DNA of 64,000 bases from NCBI GenBank assembly GCA_030446715.1, contig JAUJMU010000004.1:418931-482930 (forward strand), written 5' to 3'. This DNA comes from Cytophagales bacterium (GTDB taxonomy: Bacteria > Bacteroidota > Bacteroidia > Cytophagales > 172606-1). This document shows, one piece after another, positions 47,222 to 57,473 of the stretch. The notes under the pieces were generated by a model. The model was not told the origin of the DNA. It did not search any database and saw only the letters and a program-made list of their open reading frames with translations. The translations under genes and the position numbers were made by a program. Within the stretch, counting starts at the first letter, position 1. Each line of letters begins with the position of its first letter.

Positions 47222-48088
47222 TCAGGGTTTTTCGCCCACCCCAACTACCATTTCGCAGGGCCCTGTAAAGCCATTTTCTCCTTCAAACTTTATCAGTTCC
47301 CTTTCAATTTCTTCCCAAACTGATTCTTTTTCCTGGTCTGATAAAGCACTCATCATCTGATGCAATGCGCCGAAAGATTCTTTTTCAAACCGGATGCATT
47401 CTCTTGCCGATGGCAACCGTAAAGGAGAATCTATCCGCTCCACTTTCAGCTTGGTAAAGCCAGCCTGGGCAAAGGTTTTCTCAAGGATGCCTTCCGCCCC
47501 TAAGCTGAAGGGGCCCGGCTGACCAGGCAAGGGCGGGGGTAAACCGGCACGTTTGCGGATGACCGAAACGGGAATGGAGAAGAATTGATTTTTGTCAGGG
47601 GTTGAATACACAATGGCCGCTACTTCTCCGCCTGTTTTCAGCACCCGCCGCATTTCCCTCAGGGCTTGCTGCTGGTCGGGAAAATAGATAAGCCCGACCC
47701 GCGAAATAACCGCATCAAATGTTTCATCTTCCAGCGTGAGATTTTCCCCATCCATTACTTTTGTCTGAATGTTGCCTACGCCTGCCTGCCTGGCCATCTG
47801 CTCAGCAAATGCCAGGATATTGGATGAAATATCAGTGGCCAGCACTGACCCGGAAGGGCCCGCTCTTCCTGCTGCGGTAACCGATTGCCCGCCGGCACCG
47901 GCAGCAATGTCCAATACGCGGTGCCCCGTAGCAATGCCGGCCATGTCCAGCATTCGCTCAGTTGCTTTCCCCAGCCATTGATTCAGCGTAGGGCTCCAGC
48001 GGTACCAGGCTTCGGCCGCGGACTGCCACTGTTCGCGGGTGGTGTTCTTGTATTTGACCGGGTCAAACTGGATAGGGGTAGTTTCCAT
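47222..48088 (-). CDS. Class I SAM-dependent methyltransferase
   Basis: A 288-residue enzyme. SAM-binding motif I is VLDIAAGAGGQSVTAA (about 59-74), the acidic residue ending strand 2 is in VLATDISSNIL, and DAVISRVGLIYFPD precedes the RMLKPGG-like LREMRRVLKTGGEVA. It resembles UbiE/arsenite-type methyltransferases in its core, but the substrate cannot be told from the sequence. It stands alone between mobile remnants and the haloperoxidase. Confidence 0.88.
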   Translation of the reverse strand: METTPIQFDPVKYKNTTREQWQSAAEAWYRWSPTLNQWLGKATERMLDMAGIATGHRVLDIAAGAGGQSVTAAGRAGPSGSVLATDISSNILAFAEQMARQAGVGNIQTKVMDGENLTLEDETFDAVISRVGLIYFPDQQQALREMRRVLKTGGEVAAIVYSTPDKNQFFSIPVSVIRKRAGLPPPLPGQPGPFSLGAEGILEKTFAQAGFTKLKVERIDSPLRLPSARECIRFEKESFGALHQMMSALSDQEKESVWEEIERELIKFEGENGFTGPCEMVVGVGEKP

Positions 48089-48393
48089 CTTTTTCGGATT
48101 AGCAGAAGTGGGAATTGAATGGAAGGGGAATACTGTTTATTTGAATTATTTGCCAAAAGGGGACACTTACCTCCGTAAGTTCCTCTCAGACCTAGCCCGT
48201 TCCCCAGGCCTGGATTATCTGTCGTTCTGGCGGGTATCCAGCAAGTTTTAAACAACTATGCACATCATCACTTTTATATTCAATGGCAAAGTGAACAATG
48301 CGCGCTGTACCGACCGCGTAAACATTACCATGGCCTTTATTGATTTCCAATCAATTCAAAGTGTCGGACCATGATATACTGGCGGAATGAACT
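48089..48393. other. Spacer between methyltransferase and haloperoxidase genes
   Basis: No gene or clear hairpin. It should hold the methyltransferase promoter. Confidence 0.35.
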
Positions 48394-49749
48394 CTATTGC
48401 TCCGGCGTTAAATCGATGTTAGCTGCCTGGTCACCTAATTGTTTGCCCATTTTCCGGGTGATGTCCATGGTAAACTGGTAGTGTATGCCTGCGTAGACCC
48501 TGGACATAGCCGCCTCTTTGTCCAGTTCGGTAATAGAAGCATACTTCCGGGGAGCCGATCCCCTCCCCACATAGGTGTTGTCAGTTACCGGAATGTCACC
48601 AAACTCCCTTATCAGCACCTGCATGACAGGACTGTATATGCCGGCAAGTCCGGAAGGATACTCAGGGTAAGGAGGGTTGGCTAAATAGGATTGCCATTTT
48701 TGATCAATGTGTTGTTGGATATAAGTCACCGGACGAAGCAGGTTATACCGGTATTTCTCCCTGAATATAACAATAAGACCGTCTCTCATGGCTATCCCGG
48801 TTTTAGCGTACACTCCGGCCGCCTGCCCAAGCTTTGCTTGCTTGCTTTCCAGTACTCCGGTTACAACAGAGAGAAGATGCCCGGGGAGCGGAACTCCTAT
48901 GCCTGCTCCGCCCACATCAGCCCACCAGTCAGCAATTGCTTTTTGCTCAGATGTTAAGGTTTTTCCAATCTCGTATACTTCCTTTGCCGCCTGATAGAAG
49001 GGAGAAGACTCGTCTTCTGAATAAGGAAAAGGCAATGGGGGGGCAGTGGCTGTTAAGCTATACTCCAGAAAAGGTCTTGCGTCTTTCAGGAAAGGTCCTG
49101 CCGGGTTGGCAAAGGCAGGAGGGGTGCGTACCCAGGCGCCCGGAAATTGAGGAAGTGTATACCCCTGGCTGGAAAGGTTGAAGTTATCGGTCGTGGACCA
49201 ATTGTAAACAGCCGTGGCAACTGAACGGCCAAAGGCTTGCGAACGGGCAATAACCGCATCGGAAGTGCTTAATTTAAACCGGTTGTTATTGGCATTTTCC
49301 ATTGAATCAATACGGGCTTTATCCGCATCGGTCAGGCCAACCAAAAACTGCTTAAACATGCTGGCCAGGGCAGCATTGGCACTGGCGCCCCACAGGTACT
49401 CCCGGTACATTTCCGGCCGGGGCATTGCGGGCATCTGGTAGAGACGGGAAGCTAAACTCACGGCGCCTTTACTGCCGGGACGTACGGCTTCATAGAGGCC
49501 TACCCCTATATACCCGAAGTTTCTGATGTTGAGTAAGGCTGCGGGCTGGGGGGTGGTACGCAGTTGAATCCGTGCCATCATTTTATACCAGTCATACACA
49601 ACATCAGCACTCTCCTGGGTGTGTTTTGGCGGATGGTTGACTATTTCCTCTAACGGCTTTAGTTCCTCACAACTGTAGAGAAAACCGAAAAGGAAAAGCA
49701 CCCACAGACGGGTCGCTTTCAGGCTGCTGCAAATAGATAGTGGTTTCAT
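48394..49749 (-). CDS. Vanadium-dependent haloperoxidase-like lipoprotein
   Basis: A 451-residue exported protein; the N-terminus has a hydrophobic stretch ending FLYSC, a lipoprotein-type cysteine. It belongs to the PAP2/vanadium haloperoxidase superfamily: Lys332-x6-Arg339-Pro340 (KYRYNLLRP) and SRVYAGIHYQF (Ser416, Arg417, His423) match two vanadate-binding motifs. The central PSGH motif reads PSGL here (Leu368), so the usual catalytic histidine is absent and normal halide oxidation is doubtful. Its 3'-to-5' neighbour on the same strand is the outer-membrane barrel gene, 60 bp upstream. Confidence 0.85.
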   Translation of the reverse strand: MKPLSICSSLKATRLWVLFLFGFLYSCEELKPLEEIVNHPPKHTQESADVVYDWYKMMARIQLRTTPQPAALLNIRNFGYIGVGLYEAVRPGSKGAVSLASRLYQMPAMPRPEMYREYLWGASANAALASMFKQFLVGLTDADKARIDSMENANNNRFKLSTSDAVIARSQAFGRSVATAVYNWSTTDNFNLSSQGYTLPQFPGAWVRTPPAFANPAGPFLKDARPFLEYSLTATAPPLPFPYSEDESSPFYQAAKEVYEIGKTLTSEQKAIADWWADVGGAGIGVPLPGHLLSVVTGVLESKQAKLGQAAGVYAKTGIAMRDGLIVIFREKYRYNLLRPVTYIQQHIDQKWQSYLANPPYPEYPSGLAGIYSPVMQVLIREFGDIPVTDNTYVGRGSAPRKYASITELDKEAAMSRVYAGIHYQFTMDITRKMGKQLGDQAANIDLTPEQ

Positions 49750-49809
49750 GGCGAATGGGTTATGTGGTGAAATATTAGGGGAATAAGGAACGGGTGATTG
49801 GCATTCTTT

Positions 49810-52240
49810 TCAGTTACCGGCCCGGTGGCGCTCCTCCTCGGATGCAGTCGCGTGTTTTCCGGCCGCTTTCATTTTCTGGTTTCCGAAAGGGTGAGAATAG
49901 CTTAGCTTCAGGTGACGCTGCGAAAATTGATAAATACCGTAGGTGCGGACAGAGAACTCCTTTTGCAAAAAATTCCAATCCATCCAGTCAGCGGAGTTGA
50001 ACGCATCAATAAGTGCCAGCGACAAGCGGCCTCCGTTTCGGGTCAGTTGTTTCTGAAGGGCTACATCCAGCGCTCCTCTGGCCGACCGGTCTTGTTCGCC
50101 GTCCTGAAAGGCAGTCGTGAAATAACCGTTCATCTCCAGTTTCAGTCCGTGTGGAAGGGAAAAGGTTTGCGCCAGGTTGCCCTGCACGTGTGCCTTTGTC
50201 AGATAAACCGGAAATTCCCTGCCTGCACGGTCACTGATGGAGCGGCGCTCGAAGCTGGTACTGAGTTGAATGTCCCACCAGTGAACCGGCCGAAGCGGCA
50301 GGGTCACCGTAAAGAGCCTGTTTATAGGAGTCAAAGTTGTGCTGTTGGTTGAGCTGCACCCGGTTTTCTATATCTACTATGTTGCGCCATAATATGGCAT
50401 TCTGCTCCCGGCTGTAGCGTAGGGTAAACAGGACTGATTTCCAGGAGTACGTCAGGCTAAGTGCATCCGTATAAGCGGGCAGCAGTTTGGGATTGCCCGT
50501 AACCACCTGGTAAGGATCCAGGAAAATATAATAAGCAGCCAGCTGGCTGTAGCTGGGACGATTGATGCGCCGGTTGTACGCAAACTGCAGTTGCCGGGAG
50601 GAATCAAGCTTGTGCGTAACATACACCGTTGGGAACCATTGGCCGTTTTGCCGCCGGTAATTATTGTTTTTTTCTTGTGCCTCGATCCTGTACATGTTAT
50701 ATTCGTACCGGAGTCCGGTCTGCAGCAACCACTTTGGGAAAGGGGTTAGGTTAGCCGAAGCGTAGGCAGCGTGCGTCTGCTCGGCTATCTGGTCCAGGGC
50801 AACGGGCACTACCAGTTCTTCCTGCCCTTCAAGAGTGCCGTTTTTCACCAGCAGCCGGTTCTCAAAGCGGGTATGGCTGGTTTTTAACCCCATTTTCAGT
50901 TGTTGTCCCTTACCCGGATTCCAGGTGTAGTCTACTTTACTCGCCCAGATGTGAAAGGGCGTATTTTTATGGACGTCAATGGACCCGGGTTGCAGCCCAC
51001 CCGTCTGGCTCTGTATGAAGGTTAGCTGCGTTTGCCCCGGATTGGATAACAGGTAGTAGGCATAATCCGCATCCACACTAATTGCATGCCGGGGATTAAA
51101 CCGGTGGGAGAGATTCGCATTGCCGTACACGTAGTTGGTAATTGTTCTGGACCGGACGCTGCTCAAAATGCTGTCCGTCAGGTTGGATCCGGCGTAACTG
51201 ATGGTTTTGCTGTCCGAGTCCATACCCCATACGTTGTATCCCCAGTTGCCTATCAGGCCTATGGTGGTTTTGGGGTTCCATTCGTAATCAAGCCCCAGCT
51301 GAGCCGCTCCGTTGCGTTGGATATTGTGATGAATGCGTTGCTGGTTAGATGAAGCATAGGAGACCCCGTCAACAGTAAAACTGCGGTCGTGTTCTAAATA
51401 TTTGTTTAAACCCATTCCTTCGAGAATTGCTCCATTTCCGTAGAGATTAATTCTCCCCCGGCGCCAGTTGAAATCAAGGCTGCCTCTCTGGCTGTTGAGC
51501 AGACCATAACTCCCCGATAAAGCGGCGGTGCCATTAATCCCCTCCTCCGTATTTCGCTTCAGCACAATGTTAATGGCTCCCGCATTTCCTTCTGCATCGT
51601 ATTGGGCAGGGGGACTCTGGAGCAGTTCAATCCGGTCAATGCTACCGGCTGACATGCCCCGCAGCCGGCTCATAACCACTTCCATAGAGGCATGGGTAGG
51701 TTTGCCGTTGAGGAGTACCAACACGCCGTTTTTCCCGTTCATGATAAGGGTTCCCCTTGCCTCATCAACCGTAAGCCCCGGAGACCGCTTCAACACTTCC
51801 CAGGCTGTACTGCCCACAAGCACAGCGCTGCCGGATACGTTTATGACTACCCGGTCAATTTTTTGTTCGTAGAGCAGTTTTTTAGCCTGCACTACTACTT
51901 CGCCGAGTTGGTGTTGATCTTCTTTGAGTTGAATGGGGCCTAGCTGCAGGGCTTTACCGGCTACTTGTAAGGGAATTTGATGAGGGAGATAGCTTACCAT
52001 CGATACCGAAAGCAGGTAGCGGCCAGGGTTGACTTTGTCTACCACAAACCCGCCCGTTTCGCTGGCAACCACTCCCTTTACCAGGGAAGAATCATCCGCT
52101 GACAGGAGGATTATATTGGCAAAAGGCAAGGCCATGCCCTTGCCATCCTGTACCTGCCCACTGATAGGATGCTGACCGAAAGCAGCCGGAGAGAAGGTTA
52201 GTGAAAGAACGAAGAAGAGCTGTAAGCAGAAGGTTTTCAT
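49810..52240 (-). pseudogene. Outer-membrane beta-barrel (OMP_b-brl_3) protein, frameshifted near the end
   Basis: The main frame (50231-52240) has a signal peptide (MKTFCLQLFFVLSLTFSPAA), a carboxypeptidase-regulatory-like domain (ISGQVQDGKGMALPFANIIL), a TonB-plug-like domain (VLKRSPGLTVDEARGTLIMN) and barrel strands. Near 50318-50322 a one-base indel shifts the reading; the remaining barrel continues as RLFTVTLPLRPVHWWDIQLS to 49810. The full protein has about 810 residues. It may take up a ligand or substrate; being next to the hybrid sensor suggests joint control. Confidence 0.8.
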
Positions 52241-52329
52241 GTTTAGTGCGATAAGGATTCAACCTCTCGAAAAAGGAGATGACCCAAACTTAAGCTTGCT
52301 GTCCCTCTTATCGTTAGCACAAACAAACC

Positions 52330-52375
52330 ACACGTTTACAAATATGGACCATGGTCTGTTTTTGTAAATAAATGG
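52330..52375. promoter_or_regulatory. Inverted motif in the promoter region of the barrel gene
   Basis: GTTTACAAATATGG, then ACCATGGT, then TTTTTGTAAATA form an imperfect dyad about 100 bp upstream of the barrel start. It is a candidate binding site for the AraC domain of the adjacent hybrid regulator; this is inference only. Confidence 0.25.
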
Positions 52376-52464
52376 AACAGAATTGTAAGGGGTTTGGCTA
52401 CCAACAGGCGAACCGGGTAGCCTGTACTTGCTCTACCTGGGAATAAGAAGTTTAATTTTAAAAA

Positions 52465-55400
52465 TCACCGGCCGGCTACATCTGAGGGAGTAGGATTGCG
52501 GACGTATTCCGAAGGAGTTACGCCGTAGAAATCCTTGAAGCACTTGGTAAAGTAGTTAAGGGTGCTGAAGCCTACTGCGTATGCTATTTCACTCACGTTC
52601 CCGTGCTGCTGCTGAAGGAGACAGGCTGCCCGTTTTAAACGGAAGGTGCGGATAAACTCATTAGGTGCCTGCCCGGTAAGGGCCGTAAGCTTACGGTGCA
52701 GGTGGGTACGGCTTAGACCAATTTCCTTACTGAATGCTTCTACGTCAAAGCTGGCATTGCTCAGATTAGCCTCCATAAGGGAGAGCACGCGTTGGAGAAA
52801 CCGTTCGTCAGTAGAAGTTACCGATATTTGCTGCGGGTCGAGGTGAATTTGCTTGCCGAACCGTTCCTGCATTCTGTTACGGCTCTCCAGCAGGTTGCGG
52901 ATACGCAGTTGCAGTTCTTCGAGGTTAAAGGGTTTGGTCAGGTAATCGTCCGCTCCGGTGGAGAGTCCCTGCAACCGGCTTTCAACATCCGCTTTCGCCG
53001 TAAGCAGAATGAATGGGATATGACTGGTGCGTTCGTCGGCTTTCAGTTTTCCGCACAAGCTTACCCCGTCTAACCCGGGCATCATCACATCTGAGATGAT
53101 TACGTCAGGGATCGTCCGGATGGCTTGCTCATATCCTTTCAATCCGTTTTCGGCTTCCAGTACCGTGTACTCCCGGAGCAGGCTCTGGGTAAGAAACCGG
53201 CGCAACTCGGTATTATCCTCTACCACCAGCACCTGAACAGCTTGCTCCTGCGCCTTCTTGCCACCTGATGCCTGCTCTTCATCATATTGGGGCTCCGGCA
53301 GGGAGTTGACTTTTTGCGTAAACGTCCCGGTCAGGAGTTCAGCCTCCTGGGAGGTGAGAGCAGAGGTTAACTCTAAAGGCAACCGGACGAAAAAAGTTGT
53401 TCCTTTTTCCTGGCTGCTTTCCACTGAGATGATTCCGCCGTGTAAGTCAACCAGCTCCTTAACCAGGGCCAATCCGATCCCGGTTCCTTCATAGCCGCGG
53501 GTAGCAGAGGCATCCGCCTGGTAAAAACGATCAAAGACCCTGGGCAGCTGCTCCGCTGGAATACCAATACCCGAATCGCTGATTGTTATGTGCAGCTTAC
53601 AGTAAGTCGCCTCTTTCTCCAAAATTTTGGCTGAGAAAACTACTTCTCCACCTGCCGGCGTAAACTTATAGGCGTTGGAAAGCAGATTGGCCACTATTTT
53701 TTCCAGTTTATCGGCGTCAAACCGTACGTGCAGCGGCTCGTCCGGCAGATCATAAGCGTAAGCAATGTGCTTGCTTTGGTAAAGGGAGGCAAACGAAGCG
53801 GCCAGTATCTTCAAAAACATAGTCAGTTCTCGCGGTTTGGGATGCAGATCCAATTTGCCCGCTTCCAGTTTGGATAAGTCGAGTAACTGGTTAATGAGCT
53901 GAAGCAGGCGATCTGCATTCCGTTCAATCAACCGGTAATCTGCCTGCCGGCCCGGGAAAGCGTCTTCCTTCTCTAATTTGGTGACCGTCCCCTGGATCAG
54001 GGTAAGCGGGGTGCGAAACTCGTGGGAGATGTTGGCAAAGAAATGAGATTTGAGTGAATCCAGGTCCCGGAGTTTGTCGGACTCCAATTGGTTGATTTTT
54101 AAATCAGCCCTGAGCCGTTCCCGTCGCACCACTTCCCTTCGCGCCAGCACCAGACCAGTCAAAAAGAGCAGGGTGTACAAGGTATATGCCCACCAGGTGC
54201 GCCAGAATGGCGGCCGGATATAAATGGCTAATGTGGTTGGTTTATCATTCCACAGCCCGTCGTTGTTGGAGCCTTTTACCCTAAACCTGTAGCTCCCCGG
54301 GGCGACGTTCGTAAAGCTGGCCAGGCGATTAGTGCCGGCCGATACCCAACCTTTATTCACTCCTTCCAATTGGTACGCATACTGATTTTTCCCGGGGTTA
54401 GTATAGTTCAGGGCCGCAAACTCCAGGGAAAAAAAGTTTTGGTCATAATCAAGCGTGATTTCTTTTGCCTCGCTTTTTCCGGGGAGGGGCTTGTCGAATA
54501 ATCTGAACTGGGTGATGACCACCGGAGGCACGTACGCATTAGAACGAATCGCTTCCGGATCGAAAGCATTCAGGCCGCTTGTTCCCCCGAAGTAAAGTGT
54601 GCCGTCTTTGCCTTTAAAGCAGGCACCATCGGTGTATAAGCTGGTGAAGAGCTTGCTTTGCAACCCATCATCGGCATCGTAATTCGTAAAAGTCTCCGTA
54701 GCTGAAGAGAACCTGGAAAGTCCCTTATTTGTCCCCAGCCAGATATAGCCCTGGTTGTCTTCTACTATGGAGTAGATTGCATTGCCAGCCAGGCCCTGCT
54801 TCTCCGTGTAGGTAATAAAGGAGGCCGTAGCGTGGTCGAAGCGGCATAGTCCCCCTTCACCGGTTCCAAACCACAAATTTCCTTTCGAATCCTCATGGAT
54901 ACTGGATACGGTATTTGACGCAATACTCCCCGGTTTCCGGCTATTGTGTCTGAAATGAATAAATTTACCCGTTTGACGTTCGAATTTATTCAGCGCCTGA
55001 CTGCCCGCTCCAATCCATAAATTTCCTTTGCTGTCTTCCAGAATGGCCAATGCCCAGTAATCGCTGATTCCTTCCGGATTGTCGGGGTTATACGGGTAGT
55101 GCTCAGTTTTACCCGTTTTGCGGTCCAGACTCATCATCCCATTGTTTGTTCCCAGCCAAAACACCTGCTGACGGTCTTCATAAATGGTAAAGACAGAAGC
55201 ACCCCCGTTGGCGGGCAGAAAGGGATGATGCAAATAGGTATGGGTAAAATTCTTCTCCTTGTGATTAAAAACCGAGAGTACCTCTCCGTTACCGATCCAT
55301 AGGTTTCCGTCGCTGTCTTCCAGGATAGCACTTACCGTGTCACTCCGCAAACTGTTTCCATTCTTCGGATCATGCCGGAAGTGAGAAAAAGTATTGGTCC

Positions 55401-56625
55401 TTTTATCAAAGACGTTCAAACCTCCCCCCATGGTACCCACCCAAACGGTACCTGATTTGTCTTCACAAATAGCAGAAATGCGTCTATGGCTTAATGACTG
55501 GGGGTCTAAAGGGTTAGGACGGAGGACGCCGAAAGACTTTTGATTCGGATCCACTTTATCAATCCCCATTGGGGTAGTGAGCCAAAGGGAACCCGCTCTG
55601 TCAATCAACAGCGAAATGATATTATTGTCAATAAGACTGGCAGGATCGGTAGGATCATGCTGGTAAAGAGTGAATACCTTTCGTTCTTTGTCGAATTTAT
55701 AGAGTCCGTCACGCGTCCCGATCCATAAATTGCCTTTCAGATCTTCGGCAATCCCGCTACCCAACATACTGAATATCCTGAGTGGCTTATTGTTGGCGGG
55801 TAAGTAGCGGCTGAATTTCCCAGTGTCCGGATCAAAGGCATGCAGTATACCCTGATGGGTTGTAACCCAGAATATACCTTTGCGGTCCTCATATATACCT
55901 GATATTCCCGAAGGGCTTAGGCTGTTTGGATTGGCTGGGTCATGCCGAAAATGGGTAAAACTTCTCTTTGAGGGCTTACCAGGTTCTTGAGTGGTAAGAT
56001 TGAGCCGGTGCAGTCCCCAGGGGCTACCTATCCACAGGGTGCCCCTCTTGTCTTTATAGATAATGTGAAGCCTCTGCGACGCGGTAAGACTACTATCGGG
56101 GTGGGGCTTGAGCATAGCGGCATAGTTGATAGCCGAGAACTTGCCCGTTTTCCGGTCTATCTGCCGCAGTTCTCCTTCAAAACTGCCTCCTACCCATAAA
56201 TTGCCTTCCATATCCTCATTGAAGGATTGCGCGTATTTAAAGGCGTATGGATTCGATGCATTTCTTTCCAGACGGGTAAACTTCTCGGTGATCGGATTGA
56301 ATTTGCAGGTACCTTCTGCTGTGCCTATCCAAATGATACCAGCTTTGTCTTCCCACATCAGAAACACCTGATTTTTTGGGATTGTAGTCGTATCCTGTGG
56401 GTCAAATTTGTAATTGGTAAAGCGATAGCCATCGTACTTATCCAATCCGTTTCCGGTGCCGAACCATAAGTAGCCTTTCCGGTCCTGCATTACCCGCATG
56501 ACATAATTGTGCGATAGCCCCTGTTCAATCGTAAGGTGTTCGAAGTGCAAGCGTTCTGTTTGGGCAGGGGCCGTCCCAACGGAGACCAGGAGCAGCAAAA
56601 CGGTTAGTATCAAAAGGAATGGCAT
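52465..56625 (-). CDS. Hybrid two-component system regulator (propeller sensor, kinase, receiver, AraC)
   Basis: A 1386-residue inner-membrane protein combining sensor and regulator. It has a signal peptide (1-22), two seven-bladed Reg_prop propellers (about 25-730, many repeats of the type DRKGYLWFGTGNGLDKYD), a Y_Y_Y domain (about 735-795) and a membrane helix (about 805-830). In the cytoplasm follow HisKA with His868 in FFANISHEFRTPL, HATPase (NLLSNAYKFTPAGGEV, GTGIGLALV), a receiver (about 1130-1245, VIISDVMMPGLDGVSL) and an AraC DNA-binding domain (about 1280-1380, IAYAVGFSTLNYFTKCFKDF). In Bacteroidota such proteins sense oligosaccharides or other ligands in the periplasm and switch on neighbouring uptake genes; here the barrel gene and haloperoxidase downstream are the likely targets. 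Confidence 0.93.
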   Translation of the reverse strand: MPFLLILTVLLLLVSVGTAPAQTERLHFEHLTIEQGLSHNYVMRVMQDRKGYLWFGTGNGLDKYDGYRFTNYKFDPQDTTTIPKNQVFLMWEDKAGIIWIGTAEGTCKFNPITEKFTRLERNASNPYAFKYAQSFNEDMEGNLWVGGSFEGELRQIDRKTGKFSAINYAAMLKPHPDSSLTASQRLHIIYKDKRGTLWIGSPWGLHRLNLTTQEPGKPSKRSFTHFRHDPANPNSLSPSGISGIYEDRKGIFWVTTHQGILHAFDPDTGKFSRYLPANNKPLRIFSMLGSGIAEDLKGNLWIGTRDGLYKFDKERKVFTLYQHDPTDPASLIDNNIISLLIDRAGSLWLTTPMGIDKVDPNQKSFGVLRPNPLDPQSLSHRRISAICEDKSGTVWVGTMGGGLNVFDKRTNTFSHFRHDPKNGNSLRSDTVSAILEDSDGNLWIGNGEVLSVFNHKEKNFTHTYLHHPFLPANGGASVFTIYEDRQQVFWLGTNNGMMSLDRKTGKTEHYPYNPDNPEGISDYWALAILEDSKGNLWIGAGSQALNKFERQTGKFIHFRHNSRKPGSIASNTVSSIHEDSKGNLWFGTGEGGLCRFDHATASFITYTEKQGLAGNAIYSIVEDNQGYIWLGTNKGLSRFSSATETFTNYDADDGLQSKLFTSLYTDGACFKGKDGTLYFGGTSGLNAFDPEAIRSNAYVPPVVITQFRLFDKPLPGKSEAKEITLDYDQNFFSLEFAALNYTNPGKNQYAYQLEGVNKGWVSAGTNRLASFTNVAPGSYRFRVKGSNNDGLWNDKPTTLAIYIRPPFWRTWWAYTLYTLLFLTGLVLARREVVRRERLRADLKINQLESDKLRDLDSLKSHFFANISHEFRTPLTLIQGTVTKLEKEDAFPGRQADYRLIERNADRLLQLINQLLDLSKLEAGKLDLHPKPRELTMFLKILAASFASLYQSKHIAYAYDLPDEPLHVRFDADKLEKIVANLLSNAYKFTPAGGEVVFSAKILEKEATYCKLHITISDSGIGIPAEQLPRVFDRFYQADASATRGYEGTGIGLALVKELVDLHGGIISVESSQEKGTTFFVRLPLELTSALTSQEAELLTGTFTQKVNSLPEPQYDEEQASGGKKAQEQAVQVLVVEDNTELRRFLTQSLLREYTVLEAENGLKGYEQAIRTIPDVIISDVMMPGLDGVSLCGKLKADERTSHIPFILLTAKADVESRLQGLSTGADDYLTKPFNLEELQLRIRNLLESRNRMQERFGKQIHLDPQQISVTSTDERFLQRVLSLMEANLSNASFDVEAFSKEIGLSRTHLHRKLTALTGQAPNEFIRTFRLKRAACLLQQQHGNVSEIAYAVGFSTLNYFTKCFKDFYGVTPSEYVRNPTPSDVAGR

Positions 56626-57231
56626 AAGGAGAGTCGCTAAGGAAAAAAATGGCTTAGAGAGTAATGCTGTTTCTTCCTGGCGTTAAACCTGTCATCTTTC
56701 AAGTGAAAGGCATGGCTACCCAAGACTGATTTGCGCTACTCTGGCTTTACGAATTGCTCCCCGGCACTGGTACGGGATGAATGCTCAGGGAAGTACTACA
56801 TGGCTTTCCAAACCAGCATACCTGAAGATAAGGGCTTTAGAAAAAAAACGCAACAGAAAAATAAGAAAGTATGGTGTGGCTCCTCACTCTCAAAATAAAG
56901 GCAGCTTCTTCCTCTGAAGAACAGTAACAACAGCCATTGGTGGGTTGGGATATAGTCTTATGAATGGATAGCCGAATTACCGCATCCGTAGTTATATATT
57001 CAAAGTGTTCTCTGCTTCAGATGCCGCCATGGGAAAGATAGGACCCGAAACAATAATAACAGATTCATACCAGATATCCTGCGTAAGCTGGTAAGTGATA
57101 TGTAGAATAGCAATTGAGCAGTAAGGCGGTAAACAAACTGATTTAAAAAACTAGGAATTGTCGGCTATCCGACAGACTCCTTCTGGGTTTAGGGTTATAC
57201 TGTTGGTTCCTTACAGATAAAAGTTAAAGAA
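56626..57231. other. 600-bp region without a gene
   Basis: No recognisable open frame. It separates the divergently oriented regulator and peroxidase-like fragment and may hold both promoters. Confidence 0.4.
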
Positions 57232-57393
57232 ATGTCCCAGAGCTACTACAACCCAGAGGATCTTAAAAAATTCGGCAGCATCGGCGAATTCAGCAAACCG
57301 CTGGCTGACCAATTCTTCAGCTACTACGGTCAGGTATTTGCCGAAGGCGAACTTTCTGTCCGCGAAAAATCCCTCATTGCCGTTGCCCACGCC
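57232..57393 (+). pseudogene. 5' fragment of an arsenosugar-associated peroxidase-like (CMD) gene
   Basis: The first 54 residues (MSQSYYNPEDLKKFGSIGEF, then EGELSVREKSLIAVAHACT) match the N-terminus of the small carboxymuconolactone-decarboxylase-like protein encoded in arsenosugar biosynthesis loci. The expected C-P-Y-C redox motif, which follows directly, is missing: from about 57394 unrelated sequence leads to a stop at 57432. The gene was cut by a mobile element. Confidence 0.65.
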
Positions 57394-57473
57394 TGTACGT
57401 CGTCAAATAAAAGTGGACAACTGATCAGGTAAGGGAAGAGAGGGTTTGTTAACTTGTTTCACCCTCAACCTGC

